This document shows positions 37,001 through 63,624 of a stretch of 64,000 nucleotides of DNA, piece by piece (within the stretch, counting starts at the first letter, position 1; every line of letters begins with the position of its first letter). The position numbers were made by a program, and so were the translations under genes. The stretch spans positions 8,785,707-8,849,706 of the forward strand of contig OY482866.1 in NCBI GenBank assembly GCA_960531495.1, written 5' to 3'. The DNA comes from Zeus faber. Lineage: Eukaryota; Chordata; Actinopteri; Zeiformes; Zeidae. The notes beneath the pieces are model-generated. The model was given only the letters and a program-made list of their open reading frames with translations, ran no database searches and was not told the DNA's origin.

Positions 37001-40000
37001 AGGTTATCTGGGATATCTTAGAACATTCCAGCATGATCTGGCACCAGATCCAATTGGCGAAGGTGGAGAAAAGAGACCTTCACGTTGTGTTTCTAGACCT
37101 CGCCAATGCCTTTGGGTCAGTGCCCCACGAACTCCTCTGGGCTGCCTTCAGCTTCTTCCATATCCCTGACACCATCACGGCCCTCCTTTTAGAGCTTACA
37201 TGGATGACATTACTACTCTGACCACCACTGCCCCATGCACCAGGAGGCTGCTCGTAAAACTGAAGGAGAACATCAGCTGGGCCCGCATGAAGATAAAGCC
37301 AAGTCACGCAGCATTTCCATCATCAAGGGAGTGCTCTCTGATCTTAAATTCTTCATCTGAGATGACCCAATCCCAATAGTATCCGAGCAGCGTGTCAGAT
37401 GGTGGTGGAGGAAGTACGCCACCAGGAGGAAGTTGCAAGGTGGGCCAAAGCGGTCTCCCTTGCTAAACAGGGACAGTGGACACGGTGGGACAGTGTGGAG
37501 AGGAGGAAAATCAGCTGGAAGAACTTGTGGAGCATGGAAGCGAGGCGGCTTAGCGTTATCATCAGAGCTACGTATGACGTCCTTCCAACACCAGTTAATC
37601 TTCATCAGTGATTGGGTGAAGAACCAGGATGTGCCCTCTGCTCCAGGCCAGCCTCCCTCAAGCACATACTCACAGGGTGTAAAGTCAGCCTCACCCAGGA
37701 ATGTTACACCTGGCGTCACAACCAAGTCCTAAAGAGCCTTACCTCCACCCTGGGGAAAAAAAACAAGCTTCCACCAACTCCGTACCACCATTAGCATCCA
37801 ACCACCTGCAAACAACAACCATCTTCGTCTGTGAGGGAGCTAAGGTAACCAGAAGCAGCGCCACACCACTGGAGCAAGGCCTGCTTCGCTTAGCCTGCGA
37901 CTGGAAGATGCTGGTTGATGTTAGCCGGCAACTTGTATTTCCTCCAGAGATTGCAACCACCACCCTAAGGCCTGACGTGGTACTCTGGTCCCCTTCTATC
38001 AGGAAGGTCTTCACCATCGAGCTTACTGTACCCTGGGAGGAGTCAGTAGACAAGGCTTATGAGCGAAAACATCTATGCTATGCCGAATTAGCTGCTTAAG
38101 CACAACATCGCGGCTGGAACACTGAAGTCCGCCCTGTGGAAGTGGGGTCAGCGGCTTCGTGGCAACATCTACTACCAGATTGCTCAAAGACCTGGGAATC
38201 AGAGGCCAGAGCCAGCGCCTAGCCATCAAAGCTGTGTCAGAGGCAGCAGAGAGAAGCAGCCAATGGCTTTGGATGAAGAGGCAAGACCCCTGCTGGGCCC
38301 CGAAGTAGCAGGCCAGGTTGACACAAAGGAGGGTGCTTCTGGGACGCCAGAAGTCACTGTTGAGCCCTCCATAGGCGTCGTGGGCTCATGAACAAAACGT
38401 TAAGGAAGGAGGGTGCCCACTTGAAAACCCCTCTGTATCAACCTTCCATCATCAATATACTCTCTTGGCAAGTGCTTGCACATAAAGGATATTTATATCT
38501 TGTCCTGTGTTTTTGAAATCCGTCCTTCTGAAAACGCAGACATCAAGAACAACACCGCGGTGAACCGGTCCTTCGCCCCTGCCGCCGGCGCCAACAGCTC
38601 CCTGGAGCCCACAGGCTGCCCCCCCGAGCAGCTCTGGTGCCAGTACACCCCTGCCATCCACCTGGCCCAGTACATCACCTCAGACGTGCTCATCGGCGTG
38701 GGGTACCCGGCCTGCAACGTCATGTCTTACACTCTTTACTCCAAAATCCTTGGACCAAAGCCCCAGGTGAGAAAAGCCCGGAAAGGCGGGAGGGAAGCTT
38801 TGAAGAGGTGTTTTCCTTTAGGATCGCCCTAAACAAGATTCAAGATTCAGATTCAAGAGGTTTATTTGTCACATACATACTTTCATACATATATGCAGTG
38901 AAATGTAATGCAACGCACCCGTTGATAACACACTATGTCCTAGGAAAAATTTATCTCTAATAGACCAACTAACTGACTCCTACAACGTAATACAGTAAGT
39001 CGAATACTTATAGAATAAAAATATGTTGAATAAAATACAATAAAATAAAATGGAATACATGGAGGGAATATGCTTATGTATATGGAATAGGCAATTATGT
39101 ATATACAGATATGTGCATTAAAGTGGCATGTGAATAAAGTGAGGTAGTGTTTGGGATAATACAGCACAGTATACAACAGTACGGCGCAGCAATACGGCAT
39201 CACGAACAACCCTGAACAGTGACAGTATGCGGTACAGTATGCTACATAATGGTACAGGAAGGTAGTGGAGCCTATGTGTGTGGCTCAGTGAGGACCCCTG
39301 GTGAGGTCAGCGTTGACAGTTCTAATGGCTTGATATTTAACCTGCGACCGATATGTTCAAACTTATTTGAGACCTGTGTATACGCTCTATGTAAATTGGC
39401 CACGGGTCCGAATTCAGCTTTCCCATCTTTATGGTTGTTTATTCACCTCTAGTGCCTTATTAATTAATGGCTCATTGTGGATATTGCTTTTATTTTATTG
39501 TGGATATGAGAGCGCTTTCAGGGTTGGACTTGTTCCTTTCCGTCATCAGAGCCTGCAGTTATGTCTTTCCCTCGTTCAGTGCCGTGTTCTGACGTTCTGG
39601 GGACCACAGCAGGTTTTAAGCCAGTTTGTGTTTTCGGTTAGTGTATATTTATATTATGCACCTGTCGTCCCTATTTTAGGCCAGGCAATGAAATTGATTG
39701 GTTCCTTCCTCTCTGAAGGGGAAAAAAAATCCTGAGGTTTTTTTTGTTTTGTTTTGTGAGTGTGACCACTGCTGTGCCAGTCATTGTGTGTAATGTGATA
39801 TTGACGTCTGTCCTCATTTGAGAGGCCTGGGTCCTTTTGTCACCGCTCCCCGTATTTGACCGTTGTGCTGTGTGTCTCTGCAGGGTGTTTACATGGGCTG
39901 GCTGACAGCTTCTGGCAGCGGAGCACGGACTTTGGGCCCTGTCTTTGTCTCCCATGTCTACACCAACCTGGGCCCTCGCTGGGCCTTCAGCCTCATCTGC

Positions 40001-40090
40001 GGCCTGGTGCTGGGGGCCGTCGTCCTCCTGCTGTCCCTCTACCACAGACTCATAGCCTTCTCTGTACGACATGGGAGAATTTTCCAGTAG
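31001..40090 (+). CDS. mfsd8: MFSD8/CLN7 lysosomal major-facilitator protein
   Basis: Twelve coding exons (31001–31059, 31647–31729, 32553–32596, 33149–33389, 33494–33607, 34207–34351, 34494–34552, 34671–34776, 34871–35005, 35781–35884, 38540–38766, 39884–40090) join in phase to 507 aa; human MFSD8 has 518. Near-identical blocks include [36 protein letters not shown] and [15 protein letters not shown]. The N-terminus has E9-N-T-P-L-L, an acidic dileucine lysosomal sorting signal as in human. The membrane segments fit a 12-helix MFS fold. Sequons N367 and N372 have the same 5-residue spacing as the two glycosylated luminal sites of human MFSD8. The human protein is a lysosomal membrane channel/transporter, mutated in CLN7 neuronal ceroid lipofuscinosis. 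CAG just before the start codon may end an intron in the 5' UTR. Fish also have mfsd8-like paralogues, so exact orthology is not settled here. Confidence 0.95.
32185..32202. repeat. Poly(C) run in mfsd8 intron 2
   Basis: A short C homopolymer in an intron; no further annotation is possible. Confidence 0.7.
32660..32702 (-). repeat. Short fragment of a retroelement 3' end
   Basis: TGACATTTCACTGCATATAT is the reverse complement of a phrase in the repeat at 38840–38910 (TATATGCAGTGAAATGTAAT). Two pieces of the same family therefore occur in opposite orientation in introns 3 and 11 of mfsd8. Confidence 0.5.
36030..36080 (-). repeat. L2-like LINE 3' UTR fragment
   Basis: GTCATTTAGCAGACGCTTTT and CCAAAGCGACTTATA match the 3' UTR of the L2-like fragment at 8423–8475, in the same (minus) orientation. 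It lies in mfsd8 intron 10, just upstream of retrotransposon copy 2. Confidence 0.65.
36200..38420 (+). mobile_element. Non-LTR retrotransposon, restriction-like-endonuclease type (copy 2)
   Basis: Degenerate, internally deleted relative of the element at 7505–11620, in mfsd8 intron 10, sense to the gene. Recognisable parts are [20 protein letters not shown] (about 36845–36905), [18 protein letters not shown] (about 37084–37135), YMDD (about 37198–37210), the stretch [13 protein letters not shown], and the nuclease block LRPDVV…[10 protein letters not shown] (about 37968–38045). About 80 codons between motif A and YMDD are missing, and the frame breaks repeatedly. It diverges clearly from copy 1, so they are separate insertions, not a recent duplication. 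Confidence 0.75.
36457..38099 (+). pseudogene. Broken ORF of retrotransposon copy 2
   Basis: Frames 36457–37221 and 37399–38099 each carry pieces of the reverse transcriptase or nuclease, separated by stops and deletions. The YMDD here contrasts with FMDD in copy 1. No functional protein is possible. Confidence 0.7.
38832..38935. repeat. Retroelement 3'-end repeat in mfsd8 intron 11
   Basis: AAGATTCAAGATTCAGATTC followed by GGTTTATTTGTCACATACAT is a common fish repeat ending. The rest of intron 11 (to 39883) is A+T-rich with no recognised exon. Confidence 0.55.
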
Positions 40091-40587
40091 ACGTTCTACG
40101 GACGAGCAAGGTTTCATCACTTTTAGGCCGCGTGGCTGTGCGCAGCCGTCCCCTGCAAAGTCCTGTGGAAGACTGGATTCTGGATTCAGAGGATGCAGAC
40201 GCTGCTTTGACACGTCCCATCGGTTTGTACTTCGTGGTGAGCTTTAAAGGGTATTTCGGCAAAGTCTGGGTCATTGCTTGTGAGTCGGGCTGGGAAGAAT
40301 GTCAGATTATTTTATGCTACGTTTTGATGGCATTGCCATTTTTGTGGGATGCAACTGTTTTTTTTTTTTTGTTTTTTTTGTTTTTTTTGTTATCCATTCA
40401 ACACAAAGGACCTATTATTCATTAGCTTGTTTGGGTATGTGACCATCTAACTGCTTACGTTAATCCAATGTGGTGCAGATAACTGTTTTTGCAAAGCTGT
40501 GTTAATGTATTCGCTTTTGATTCCATTTGGACTTCAGGTGAGGACAATTCCAATACAAATTGTAACTCAAAGTTAATAATTTACCAC

Positions 40588-40593
40588 AATAAA
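40588..40593 (+). promoter_or_regulatory. Candidate poly(A) signal of mfsd8
   Basis: AATAAA 498 bp after the mfsd8 stop codon, followed by a second overlapping AATAAA. Confidence 0.4.
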
Positions 40594-40599
40594 TAAATG

Positions 40600-42180
40600 C
40601 AAGCAGCTTCAAGATAAAAGCTGACACTACAGGAGTGCTCTTACCCAGGTTTTCCCAAGCTTACAGTCTGTGTCAGAAGGATCAGTGATGTCTTTCTTAA
40701 CAGTATTAGTTCATCAATAATATTAGTTACTGAGGTGTGACAATAACTGTTATGAAATGAATGGTTTTAAGGATTAATATATGAATGCACAGTACTCTAG
40801 ATATTTATCTGGTCGTTTTCGGGGTATTTTTGAAACTAATGTAAAATCCACATCAATTCTGCTAATGTACACCAATGCCATTATGTGTATTGAAATTGTA
40901 CAATTGTCTCTTTCAAGAATGGATTTTGTGGATTACAAGTTTGTTAGGCGGAGCAGAGTGAATGTGATGCTGAACCGGTGCATGTTTTTAAAATGTACAT
41001 ATTTTAGTTTAATCTATTAATTGTGTTTTTAACTAATGTCCGATCATTGTCAGGCAGAAAGCAATATTGAGAACAAATGCTGATTGAATATTGGAGATAC
41101 ACAGTTTTGACCCTTCCAGTTCTCAGTAAATTCCACTACAATAACCATGAACTGTGAGTTGTTCAATATCACGCGGTGTTCGATATAACAGAAGATATTC
41201 TCTTCGTCTCATGACAAATTCCCGACGGTGTTTGTGGGGGATGGACATTGGACATGGCGCGTTGCCAATATGTCTTTCCACAAGGCCCCTGGACAGCGGC
41301 CCTAGACCCTCGGATGGGGGCTGGGGGTCAAGAGTTAGAATTCCAGGCATGTGAGCTCATCTTCAATGTGTTCCTTCGTCTCAGAAGAAGCGGTGACGGG
41401 GATATGCATGGTGGAAGTTGCAAGTTCTTCAACTCACACAATCATTTACATTGTCGTCATGATTCTGGGGCATCCTGAGTGAGAGGCAGACAACTTCCCT
41501 TCTGTACTATAACCACATACACTATAAATATTATTAATTGCCCATGACAACCCCATACGTCTGAGTCACTTGTCCGAGGCATTTTAGTCAAAAACTGGAT
41601 TTAATTCTTACAAGATTGGAAGAAAAAGACATTTAAGTTGATGAGCTGAATCAAACTTGCGCCCAAAGTTGGTGCGTGCCCATGAGCGTGTCTCCCCGCG
41701 TCATGAACGCTTCAACTCTTTACTTTCACATTCGGTTCTTAGCGAGTCACCCCGGGACGAACCGTAAAGAAACGAACCGTCCAATATGACGGCTCTCGCT
41801 GGGGTCAGAAGAGTCCGTCAGCTTTGTGACGCGAGTGGCCTCCACGCCTCACAACGGTAGCTTAAGCCGTGACACTAATCATTTGCGGCGGAAGAGAACG
41901 CAAAGTGTGGGGCCCGGAAAATCGTCAGTTGTCTCGAAAGTTTGTTTGGCGGAGGGACGCAACCTTCGCATCACGACAATAACATTTACTTCCTTCAATA
42001 TGGTCTATTTTGGTGGAACGCGCATTGTAATTCGCGCCCAATACAATATGCTCCCCCGACCCACATTAGTGTTGTCCTCATTAACACGTTTTCAGCGCTC
42101 GACCGTCCCACTTTCTGACGAAATGACTGCCCGAATCACTTAAAAACGAGTGGTTCGTTGCCGACGAGTCATTCGCGAGT
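40600..42180. other. Spacer between mfsd8 and ttc31-like gene
   Basis: No gene recognised. The part at 41640–42180 is richer in CpG, with phrases such as AAACGAGTGGTTCGTT and CGAGTCATTCGCGAGTC that recall hAT-type repeats, but I could not find both ends. Confidence 0.4.
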
Positions 42181-42194
42181 CTCGCGTCGCTACG

Positions 42195-42316
42195 GCGCAT
42201 GCGTGCGGCTACCCTGCCCCTTTTCCTCTACTCGCAGGTTTACTCCGCGGAGCGTTTACATGTACGTAAAATAAGTTTGCCCTCTTGATAGAACTCCTCT
42301 TAACATGGCGCCGAGT
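42195..42316 (+). promoter_or_regulatory. CpG-rich promoter region of ttc31-like gene
   Basis: An NRF-1-like core GCGCATGCGT (42195–42204) and a YY1-like AACATGGCGCC (about 42303–42313) occur in CpG-rich, TATA-less sequence 230–350 bp before the start codon. Such motif pairs are common at broadly expressed genes. Confidence 0.4.
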
Positions 42317-42543
42317 TGTTTTGTCGCGTGTTAAAGCGTAATATGCCACCCCCTCCCTCCCTCCCTCCCTCCCCCCAGTGCTTACAATTTTATGGCCATG
42401 TTTACAGACGAGGCGGATGAGGAAGTCTTTCCAGCGGGTTCCTTCGCGGGAGTGCGTCGCTTAAACTTGTTGTGATTCAAGCCGACTTTAGCGCGTCTCT
42501 CCCCCCTCGCTCCCTCGCTCGCTCGCTCCGTCCGACCGGCCGC

Positions 42544-57370
<14,827 letters not shown>

Positions 57371-58219
57371 AGCAGGAGCCCCTGATCTGAGATCCACACC
57401 AAGAAGAGGTTAAAACCTGCTCCATCACGCCACACGCAGTTATGCTGTCCCAAATCCAGAACAGAACAAAGGCTGTATTACATTTTTATTCATACTTTTT
57501 TTTTATTTGTATTTTTTTTTTAGCAGCAGGTGGAGATGGTAGACCCCCCCTTACCTAAAGGAGGTTCAATTTTCAGAGTTTTTTTTAAATCAAACCCATC
57601 TTTGCCTTAATCGCTTATGTCACATCAAGGAGAGGGGGGGGATAACAAAAAAGACAAAGTGCCAAGATAATTTCTCCAAAGTTCCTCAGTGCTTTCTTGC
57701 CTTTACAAAATTTGGCTTGTTTAATTACCATTGAATTGTGTTACGCTGAAGAATAAGGGTACAGGGTGACTATGTTTATCTGTCTTGCTAAAAGCCATAT
57801 TTTTATAACTGTCATATTTTATCTTTTTATTTTGCCACTTCTTTTCTCGTCAGTCAAGAAAGTCAAAGAATTCAGAGTAAAGTTGACCGCTATTAGTTCG
57901 GCGTAACTGGTGTGAATGTATTAGGCAGTGACCGGTCCCCAATCTCTCACAGTGAAAAAAGGATGTCGCAAAATACTTATGTCCATAAAAGTTTTTTATT
58001 TTTTATAATTATTATTTTTTTTTTTTTTTTTTTTTTTTGTCTTGTAAATCAAGCCAGTGTTCATCAAAAACAAGTTCATCCCTTTTATTCATTTTTAGTC
58101 TATTTGTAAAGCTGACTTTGTCTGGCATGAAAACACTGACTCATTTATCAGTTCTGTATCCTAACACTTTAATGTTATACCGACAGTGTCATTTAAACAG
58201 CTTTGTGCAACCAAAAACA

Positions 58220-58225
58220 ATTAAA
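58220..58225 (+). promoter_or_regulatory. Candidate poly(A) signal of ttc31-like gene
   Basis: ATTAAA 850 bp after the stop codon and 18 bp before a (GT)n array; GT-rich sequence downstream is favourable for cleavage. This is a weak inference. Confidence 0.35.
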
Positions 58226-58240
58226 GATTCTGCCATTTAG

Positions 58241-58384
<144 letters not shown>

Positions 58385-58400
58385 CCAACAGATGGCAGCA
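58385..58400 (+). promoter_or_regulatory. CTCF-like motif next to (GT)n
   Basis: CCAACAGATGGCAGCA matches the CTCF core CCASYAGRKGGC except for A at position 4, and extends with AG as in the full motif. Confidence 0.35.
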
Positions 58401-58799
58401 CAAGCCAGGGATCACTTGCTGGAGATTGCTTCTCGACAGCACACTACTTTTCTCGGTCTATTCAGGGGTTTATCAACCTCACCAGTGTTGGGGCGAAGCA
58501 AGTCCATTCAAATTACAAAAACTTGAGATCAAATTAAAAAAAAAAAAATAATGACGAGGTTCAGTAGGCTGCCGTAGTTCCTACATTGTTTGGTTCAAAT
58601 GGAACCAAAACACTACACAACAACTCAATGACATAATTACATTCCAACGGTTATCCTTTCGTTAGGTGCACAACCATAGTTTTCTGACGGTACATCAAAG
58701 TCAAAAACTACGTAGTTTTTGAATCATTGAAAGGTAATTACGAGGGCACATGGCCATATCCTCACAGCTCTTACAGATGCCTTTCCAAAAGGGCTCCTC

Positions 58800-59090
58800 C
58801 AGGAATAAAGAGCATATCTCTTTATTGTCATTGTTCAAGTAGGATGCAAACAAAATTTGTCCTCTGCATCTGACCCATGGTATACCCAGTAGCGGTGGGT
58901 GGCTGCAGTGCAGCGACCGACTCCAGCTTTTGCCACTGCCTTGGTCGGGGCCGCTGACAGGAGGATTAACACCCCAACGCGCACGTCTCGATGGTGGGAG
59001 GAAACCACAGCACAAACATGCCAACTCCACACAGAAAGGACCTGGGACGGGCTCTGAGGCCAGTCCAATCTGTATGTACGCACATTCATT
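58800..59090 (-). repeat. SINE-like dispersed repeat
   Basis: On the minus strand it starts with CCTTTCTGTGTGGAGTTGGC and TCCTCCCACC, contains CTGCAGCCACCCACCGCTAC, and ends with GACAATAAAGAGATA. The first phrase is shared with the repeat at 3033–3195. Boundaries are approximate. Confidence 0.5.
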
Positions 59091-59099
59091 GGGGTGGTG

Positions 59100-59865
59100 A
59101 CACTTAGTAACAAGTAGTTCTGGGTTATTCATCATTTAAATTGACAAATGGGGGGGGACAGGTTGTCTTAAACCAAGAGTACAGGTGGGAACTTCTAAAA
59201 GTGACCAGGATGAACTGGTTCAGGAAAGTGGACTTCAAAAGTAGGGACAGTCAAAAATCAATACGAGGAATGTGGATGTCTTCTGCTTTTGACTTGACTT
59301 TCAACTCTGGAGTGTAAAGCAATCCAAATATTTTTTTTTTTTTAACCCTCAAGTGCGGACATGGGTATGCGCATAAATTCATCATTACTTCAAAGCCATC
59401 AATATGTCTACATTGTCAGTTCAGACCTGCCAACCTGCACGCATTTTGTGCACCAACTACGCAATTCAGTCAAAATACGCAGGTACGGAATTCCAGCTGA
59501 AACTACGCAGAAAAAATGAATAAAATTAGATCAGTGTCAGATATATTTTCTGGTTCTGTGCCGGTCAAATGTACACGCCCAATACTGTGTTCATGTACTG
59601 TACTCGTAATAATGCGCCAAAACTCAAACGTAATGTAACTTAGTTATATAGTGGGCTGTTTGGAAGTACTCCAAGGTAAACAAAGAAGATTAGATAAATC
59701 ATTTATCATCTGACAATACTGTAACATTGTGCAGACTGTATATATCACTGTCGCCGTGGAGCTCCACTCGTGGTGAAAAGATTGGCCCTTTTTTGAGACT
59801 CATTCTTGACGAGCCACTTGGTAAAAACGAGTCGTTCCATTTGATTCACTTGGTTTAACGCACAG
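59100..59865. other. Intergenic sequence, no gene recognised
   Basis: A+T-rich. Near 59830 the phrase AACGAGTCGTTCCATTTGAT recalls hAT-type fish repeats, but the ends were not found. Confidence 0.4.
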
Positions 59866-60258
59866 TGTGTTAAGGTTGAGTTTTGGGGTGGACCCCAAAG
59901 GCAGAGACTTGACAACGAAACTGAAGACCGAACAGAGTTTATTATACAAACTGAGTGGCGAGCAGGTAGTGGAAGCAGGAAGCCGGCTAGAACGAAAGGA
60001 GAACCACCACGATGGCCGAGCACATGGAAGCCCGAACGCAGGCGGTACAGAGACGAGCGAACGAGACGGAATTATCTGGCACCGTGGTGGGGTCATGACC
60101 GGGCTTATATGGAGCGGCTAGTGGTGAGTGGAGTCAGGTTTGCCGGATTGCTGCCTGGGAGGAGCTGGCCACGCCTCCTGCCACACACACGACCCACCAA
60201 GGGAAAATGAGGGAAGAGGAACAAAAACTGACAGTACAAAAAACAGAATCCTAACACA
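59866..60258 (-). mobile_element. Solo LTR, Ty3/gypsy-like, minus orientation
   Basis: 393 bp with TGTGTTA at one end and TAACACA at the other, perfect inverted termini of TG…CA type. On the minus strand a TATA-like CATATAAGC (about 60108–60116) lies about 165 bp before an AATAAA signal (about 59939–59944), which fits the U3-R-U5 order. The ending with TTTGGGGTCCACC resembles fish gypsy LTRs. No internal coding region or second LTR is nearby. No clear target duplication was seen. Confidence 0.55.
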
Positions 60259-61336
60259 GGGAGCGAAGGAGGATTTCCAGGGAACGAGAGTGAGAAGAGT
60301 CGGCCGTTTATTTTATTTATTCAGTTTTTGTAATGATTGCAATTTATTTGCAAAGTACCATATAAATATGATATAAATGTATATTTGCACTTAAAGTGAA
60401 AGAGACTTTAATTTGAAGTTTGAACTGGACATTTCCATGTTAGTTATATGTCGGGTCCAGTTACAGGTTGAATTATAATGAGACTTGGTGACCGTCCAAT
60501 ATTCTGTTTTGTTGGAACCCAGTGACAGTTTCATCTTCTATTATTGTTCCACAGTGAATAATGAACAATAATAAACCGTGTCAAAATCACCAATCTCATT
60601 ATTGTGGTAACTCACGGACGTATTTGTCATCGGCGTACAGCAGATTGGAAATGGAAATCTGCAGGTCAGAGTTAAAAAAATAATAATAATCTGAAATTGC
60701 AATCGGTGTATCTCTCGTTGGTAAACATGTTCGGTAACTTCATGAGACGATGCATTTCAAGGGGTTTATCCTAATGATGTGAATGTGTGTACTGTAGAGA
60801 CGGCTTCGGTGTGAATAACTGGTGGAGTCGTTTAGCTGCAGGAACTTACACCACGGAGACTCCCTGTTACACTGTTGTGGTACTCAAAATATTTTCCCAA
60901 GGTTGCCAGGTCTGTCAGTTGTCTGAAATAAACCAACGCCTTTGTTTCAGTTTTTGTGTTTTATCTTTTGACTTCAAACACTGACTTATCCTCTGGGCTC
61001 ATCTATGACCTGGAAACAAAAAGACGACAAAACGTCTGCGTGACTTTGATTAAACTGAATCTCCGAAAAAAAAAAAAAAATCCACCCTTCCACGGGGGAC
61101 AGTATGTCAAGTGCTACACAGTCATTTATATTTTTGTAAAGTGAATATACTTCTTCATGAAAAGTTTTTTCTGTCGACGTTGCTGTTGACACGACCCGGC
61201 TCGGGGGGAAGGACAAACGAGGGGGACCACACTTTGTTTTTGAGTAAACAATATTCATTAAATGGGCTTTAAACCCCGTTTCACCATCTTATTGGTGCTG
61301 GGAAAGTCAAAACAGCAGTTGTAAATCATGATCTCC

Positions 61337-61376
<40 letters not shown>

Positions 61377-63075
61377 ATTTTTTTTTCCCACTTATTCGCC
61401 CATCACAACTCAGATGTCTGATTGATGAAAATGATGATTTTTAACTAATAGACTTAAAGTACAAACCAATAATACAGGGCCATAACAACACTTCGAACCT
61501 CCACCACCTCAACACCCTTCCAGCACGCCTTGGTCACCCATCGGCCTCGGTACCCGACGAACACATTGAGGGTAGCTCACAAGGAAGGACCGAAGAGGAC
61601 GTCGGTGAAAATGATAGTCGGAAAAAGTGTTTAATCCCGGCGCTAAAACCTAGGACCAATACGCCCCGCAACATTGTTGCGGACCGCCTGGCGCCTCAAT
61701 GTTCCGAATTCTGAAGGCTGCACAAGGGGGATCGCCCACTGGAGCTCCTGAAGCACGCAAAGCCTCCGCCGCAACCGTCCGGTCCGCTACCGGCGAGAAT
61801 CACGTTGAAAGGTTTACCACCCGAGGCATTTTCCGGGTGTGCTCGTCGGCGTTTCCGTCCTCTGAAACGGAGCGGTACATTTATTGGAGCGGTCAAGCGT
61901 CCGGGTTGCAAAGCAGGCACAGTCAATGCCGCCCATTTTGCATGTGACACGTTTCTTTCCCCCTTTCGAAGAAGAAATTTACGTTGTTTTTTTTTTTTGT
62001 TCCCGGTGACCCCTTCGCTTCCAATAATCACGGACGTGACTCGGGAATCGCTCTTCCCGCGTGCCGGGCGTTCCCCGCCTCGGAGACGCAGAGTTATGGC
62101 TTTTTTTTCCCCGGGACTACTAACCCTCAGAATGTCCTCCACCCCGCCATACGCTCACTGGCGATATGCTTGCGCGTCAACACACGCTCATCTGCCAGAT
62201 TTACCCGGCAGATCCTTACAGGAATCCCGGTTCTACCGAGCTTGGCCCTTTGAGAACGCTCTTAAAAGTTCTTCGAAAACGATGGTCTCGCAACCTCGAC
62301 ATTAAAGCTTTCGGAAAAAAAATTCCCTTTGTTGTTGTTTTCGTGAACAACTCCTGTCCCTTTTCATCACGGCTATCCTTTGGGGTTTAATTCGGCCCTG
62401 CCTTGTGTAGTGCCGTTGCCGTCCCATCGGTCAGCCCTTCGGTCTTTCTTCCCCGAAGCCCTTTGTTTTTGTTTTTGTTTTTTGCATTTTGTGAGTGTGC
62501 CCACACTATGACGACAATGTTTTTTCAGCGTCGGACTAAAACCGAAAGACGAAACGAACACCGTCGATCTCCACCAGGTGTCCCCAGGCTTTGCACGAAA
62601 CGCCGCTTCGGTTTTCATGAAATGTTATCCTGTTGAACGCATTGTACAAACGTGATGCATCGGATCGAACCCGGATCCGTGTTTGTACCGAACCCCTGTT
62701 GTGCACACGGATGTAAGGATGTATTTAACGTCTTGAATGAATCCACACAGCCGTGTTTTAAACAACGGCGGCCACACTCTGTATGAGCCTGACAGTGGAC
62801 GATTGGTCCCCCGCGAGTACTTAAACACCTCGGGTCTTGTTTAATATCCCGGCGCCGCCTGTAGCACTGAGCAGATTGTCTTTGACAGCGTGGATGGAGA
62901 ATTGGGGAGTTGACCCACGAATTCCCTGGTCCGTCCGTCCCCTGATCGACCTGCCGCTGACCCACAGGGCGGTTTGAGTCACCGCGACTCTCCGTGAAAC
63001 CCTGCTCCGGATCACGGCCACCGTCGAGGTACTTTCAATACCACATTGGCTTGGCTTGGGGTGAAGGGTGTAATG
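60259..63075. other. Intergenic region without a recognisable gene
   Basis: It contains an (AT)n run (61342–61373) and an unusually CpG-rich part at 61640–63050. Within it 61696–62305 is open on both strands (149 and 166 codons), but neither reading resembles a known protein and no splice structure is evident. It could be a CpG-rich regulatory region or an unrecognised repeat. Confidence 0.4.
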
Positions 63076-63624
63076 CAGGGGGTGCCAAACTTTGGGACCA
63101 CTGGCAAGTGAAATTGTACCTTATATGTGTAGGTAAACTGCTGTATACAGTGGTGCCGCTCATACGGGGCCACTGTAAAGACAAAAAAAAGCTGTTAATG
63201 GGAAAGATTGACCTCCGTTTTGGGGGAAAATGCGAAAATAAATGAATAAATAGAAAAAAAAAAAAAAAATGAAGCCCAGTTTGGGGAAAAAAGCAAAAGA
63301 AAAAAATTGAAAATAACATACCTCAGTTTATATATGTTGTAGAGAAAATATATATTTAAAATGCAAAAAAGAAATAAGTCAATTTGGGCAGGGGGCAAAA
63401 GATAAATTAATATAAAAATATTGATCCCCAACATGTGGGGAAAAATGGATCCTCAACATACATATGTTTTAGAGAGAATATATATATAAAAAAAAATGCT
63501 AAACATCAATAAATAATAAAAGAAATTAGACCTGTTTTGGCGGGGAGGGCAAAAAAAAATTATAAATATAAAAATATCAACCCCATTTTGTGGGGAAAAA
63601 TGTATCCTCATTCGGGCACCCCTG
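63076..63624. mobile_element. Short-TIR hAT-like element with internal tandem repeats
   Basis: The left end CAGGGGGTGCCAAACTTT (63076) and the right end, reverse complement CAGGGGTGCCCGAATGAG (ending 63624), are inverted. The interior has three or four degenerate units, each with TGGGGAAAAA, a CCTCA phrase (63321, 63451, 63606), ATATATGTT and TAGAGA(A/G)AATATATAT. There is no transposase. Confidence 0.55.

Noticed and set aside
39219..39735. Open frames in mfsd8 intron 11
   Set aside because: No similarity to MFS proteins, no splice-compatible boundaries; MFSD8 sequence is continuous without them.
61805..62305. 166-codon plus-strand frame
   Set aside because: No known motif, Arg-rich CpG composition, overlaps an equally long antisense frame; not supported as a gene.
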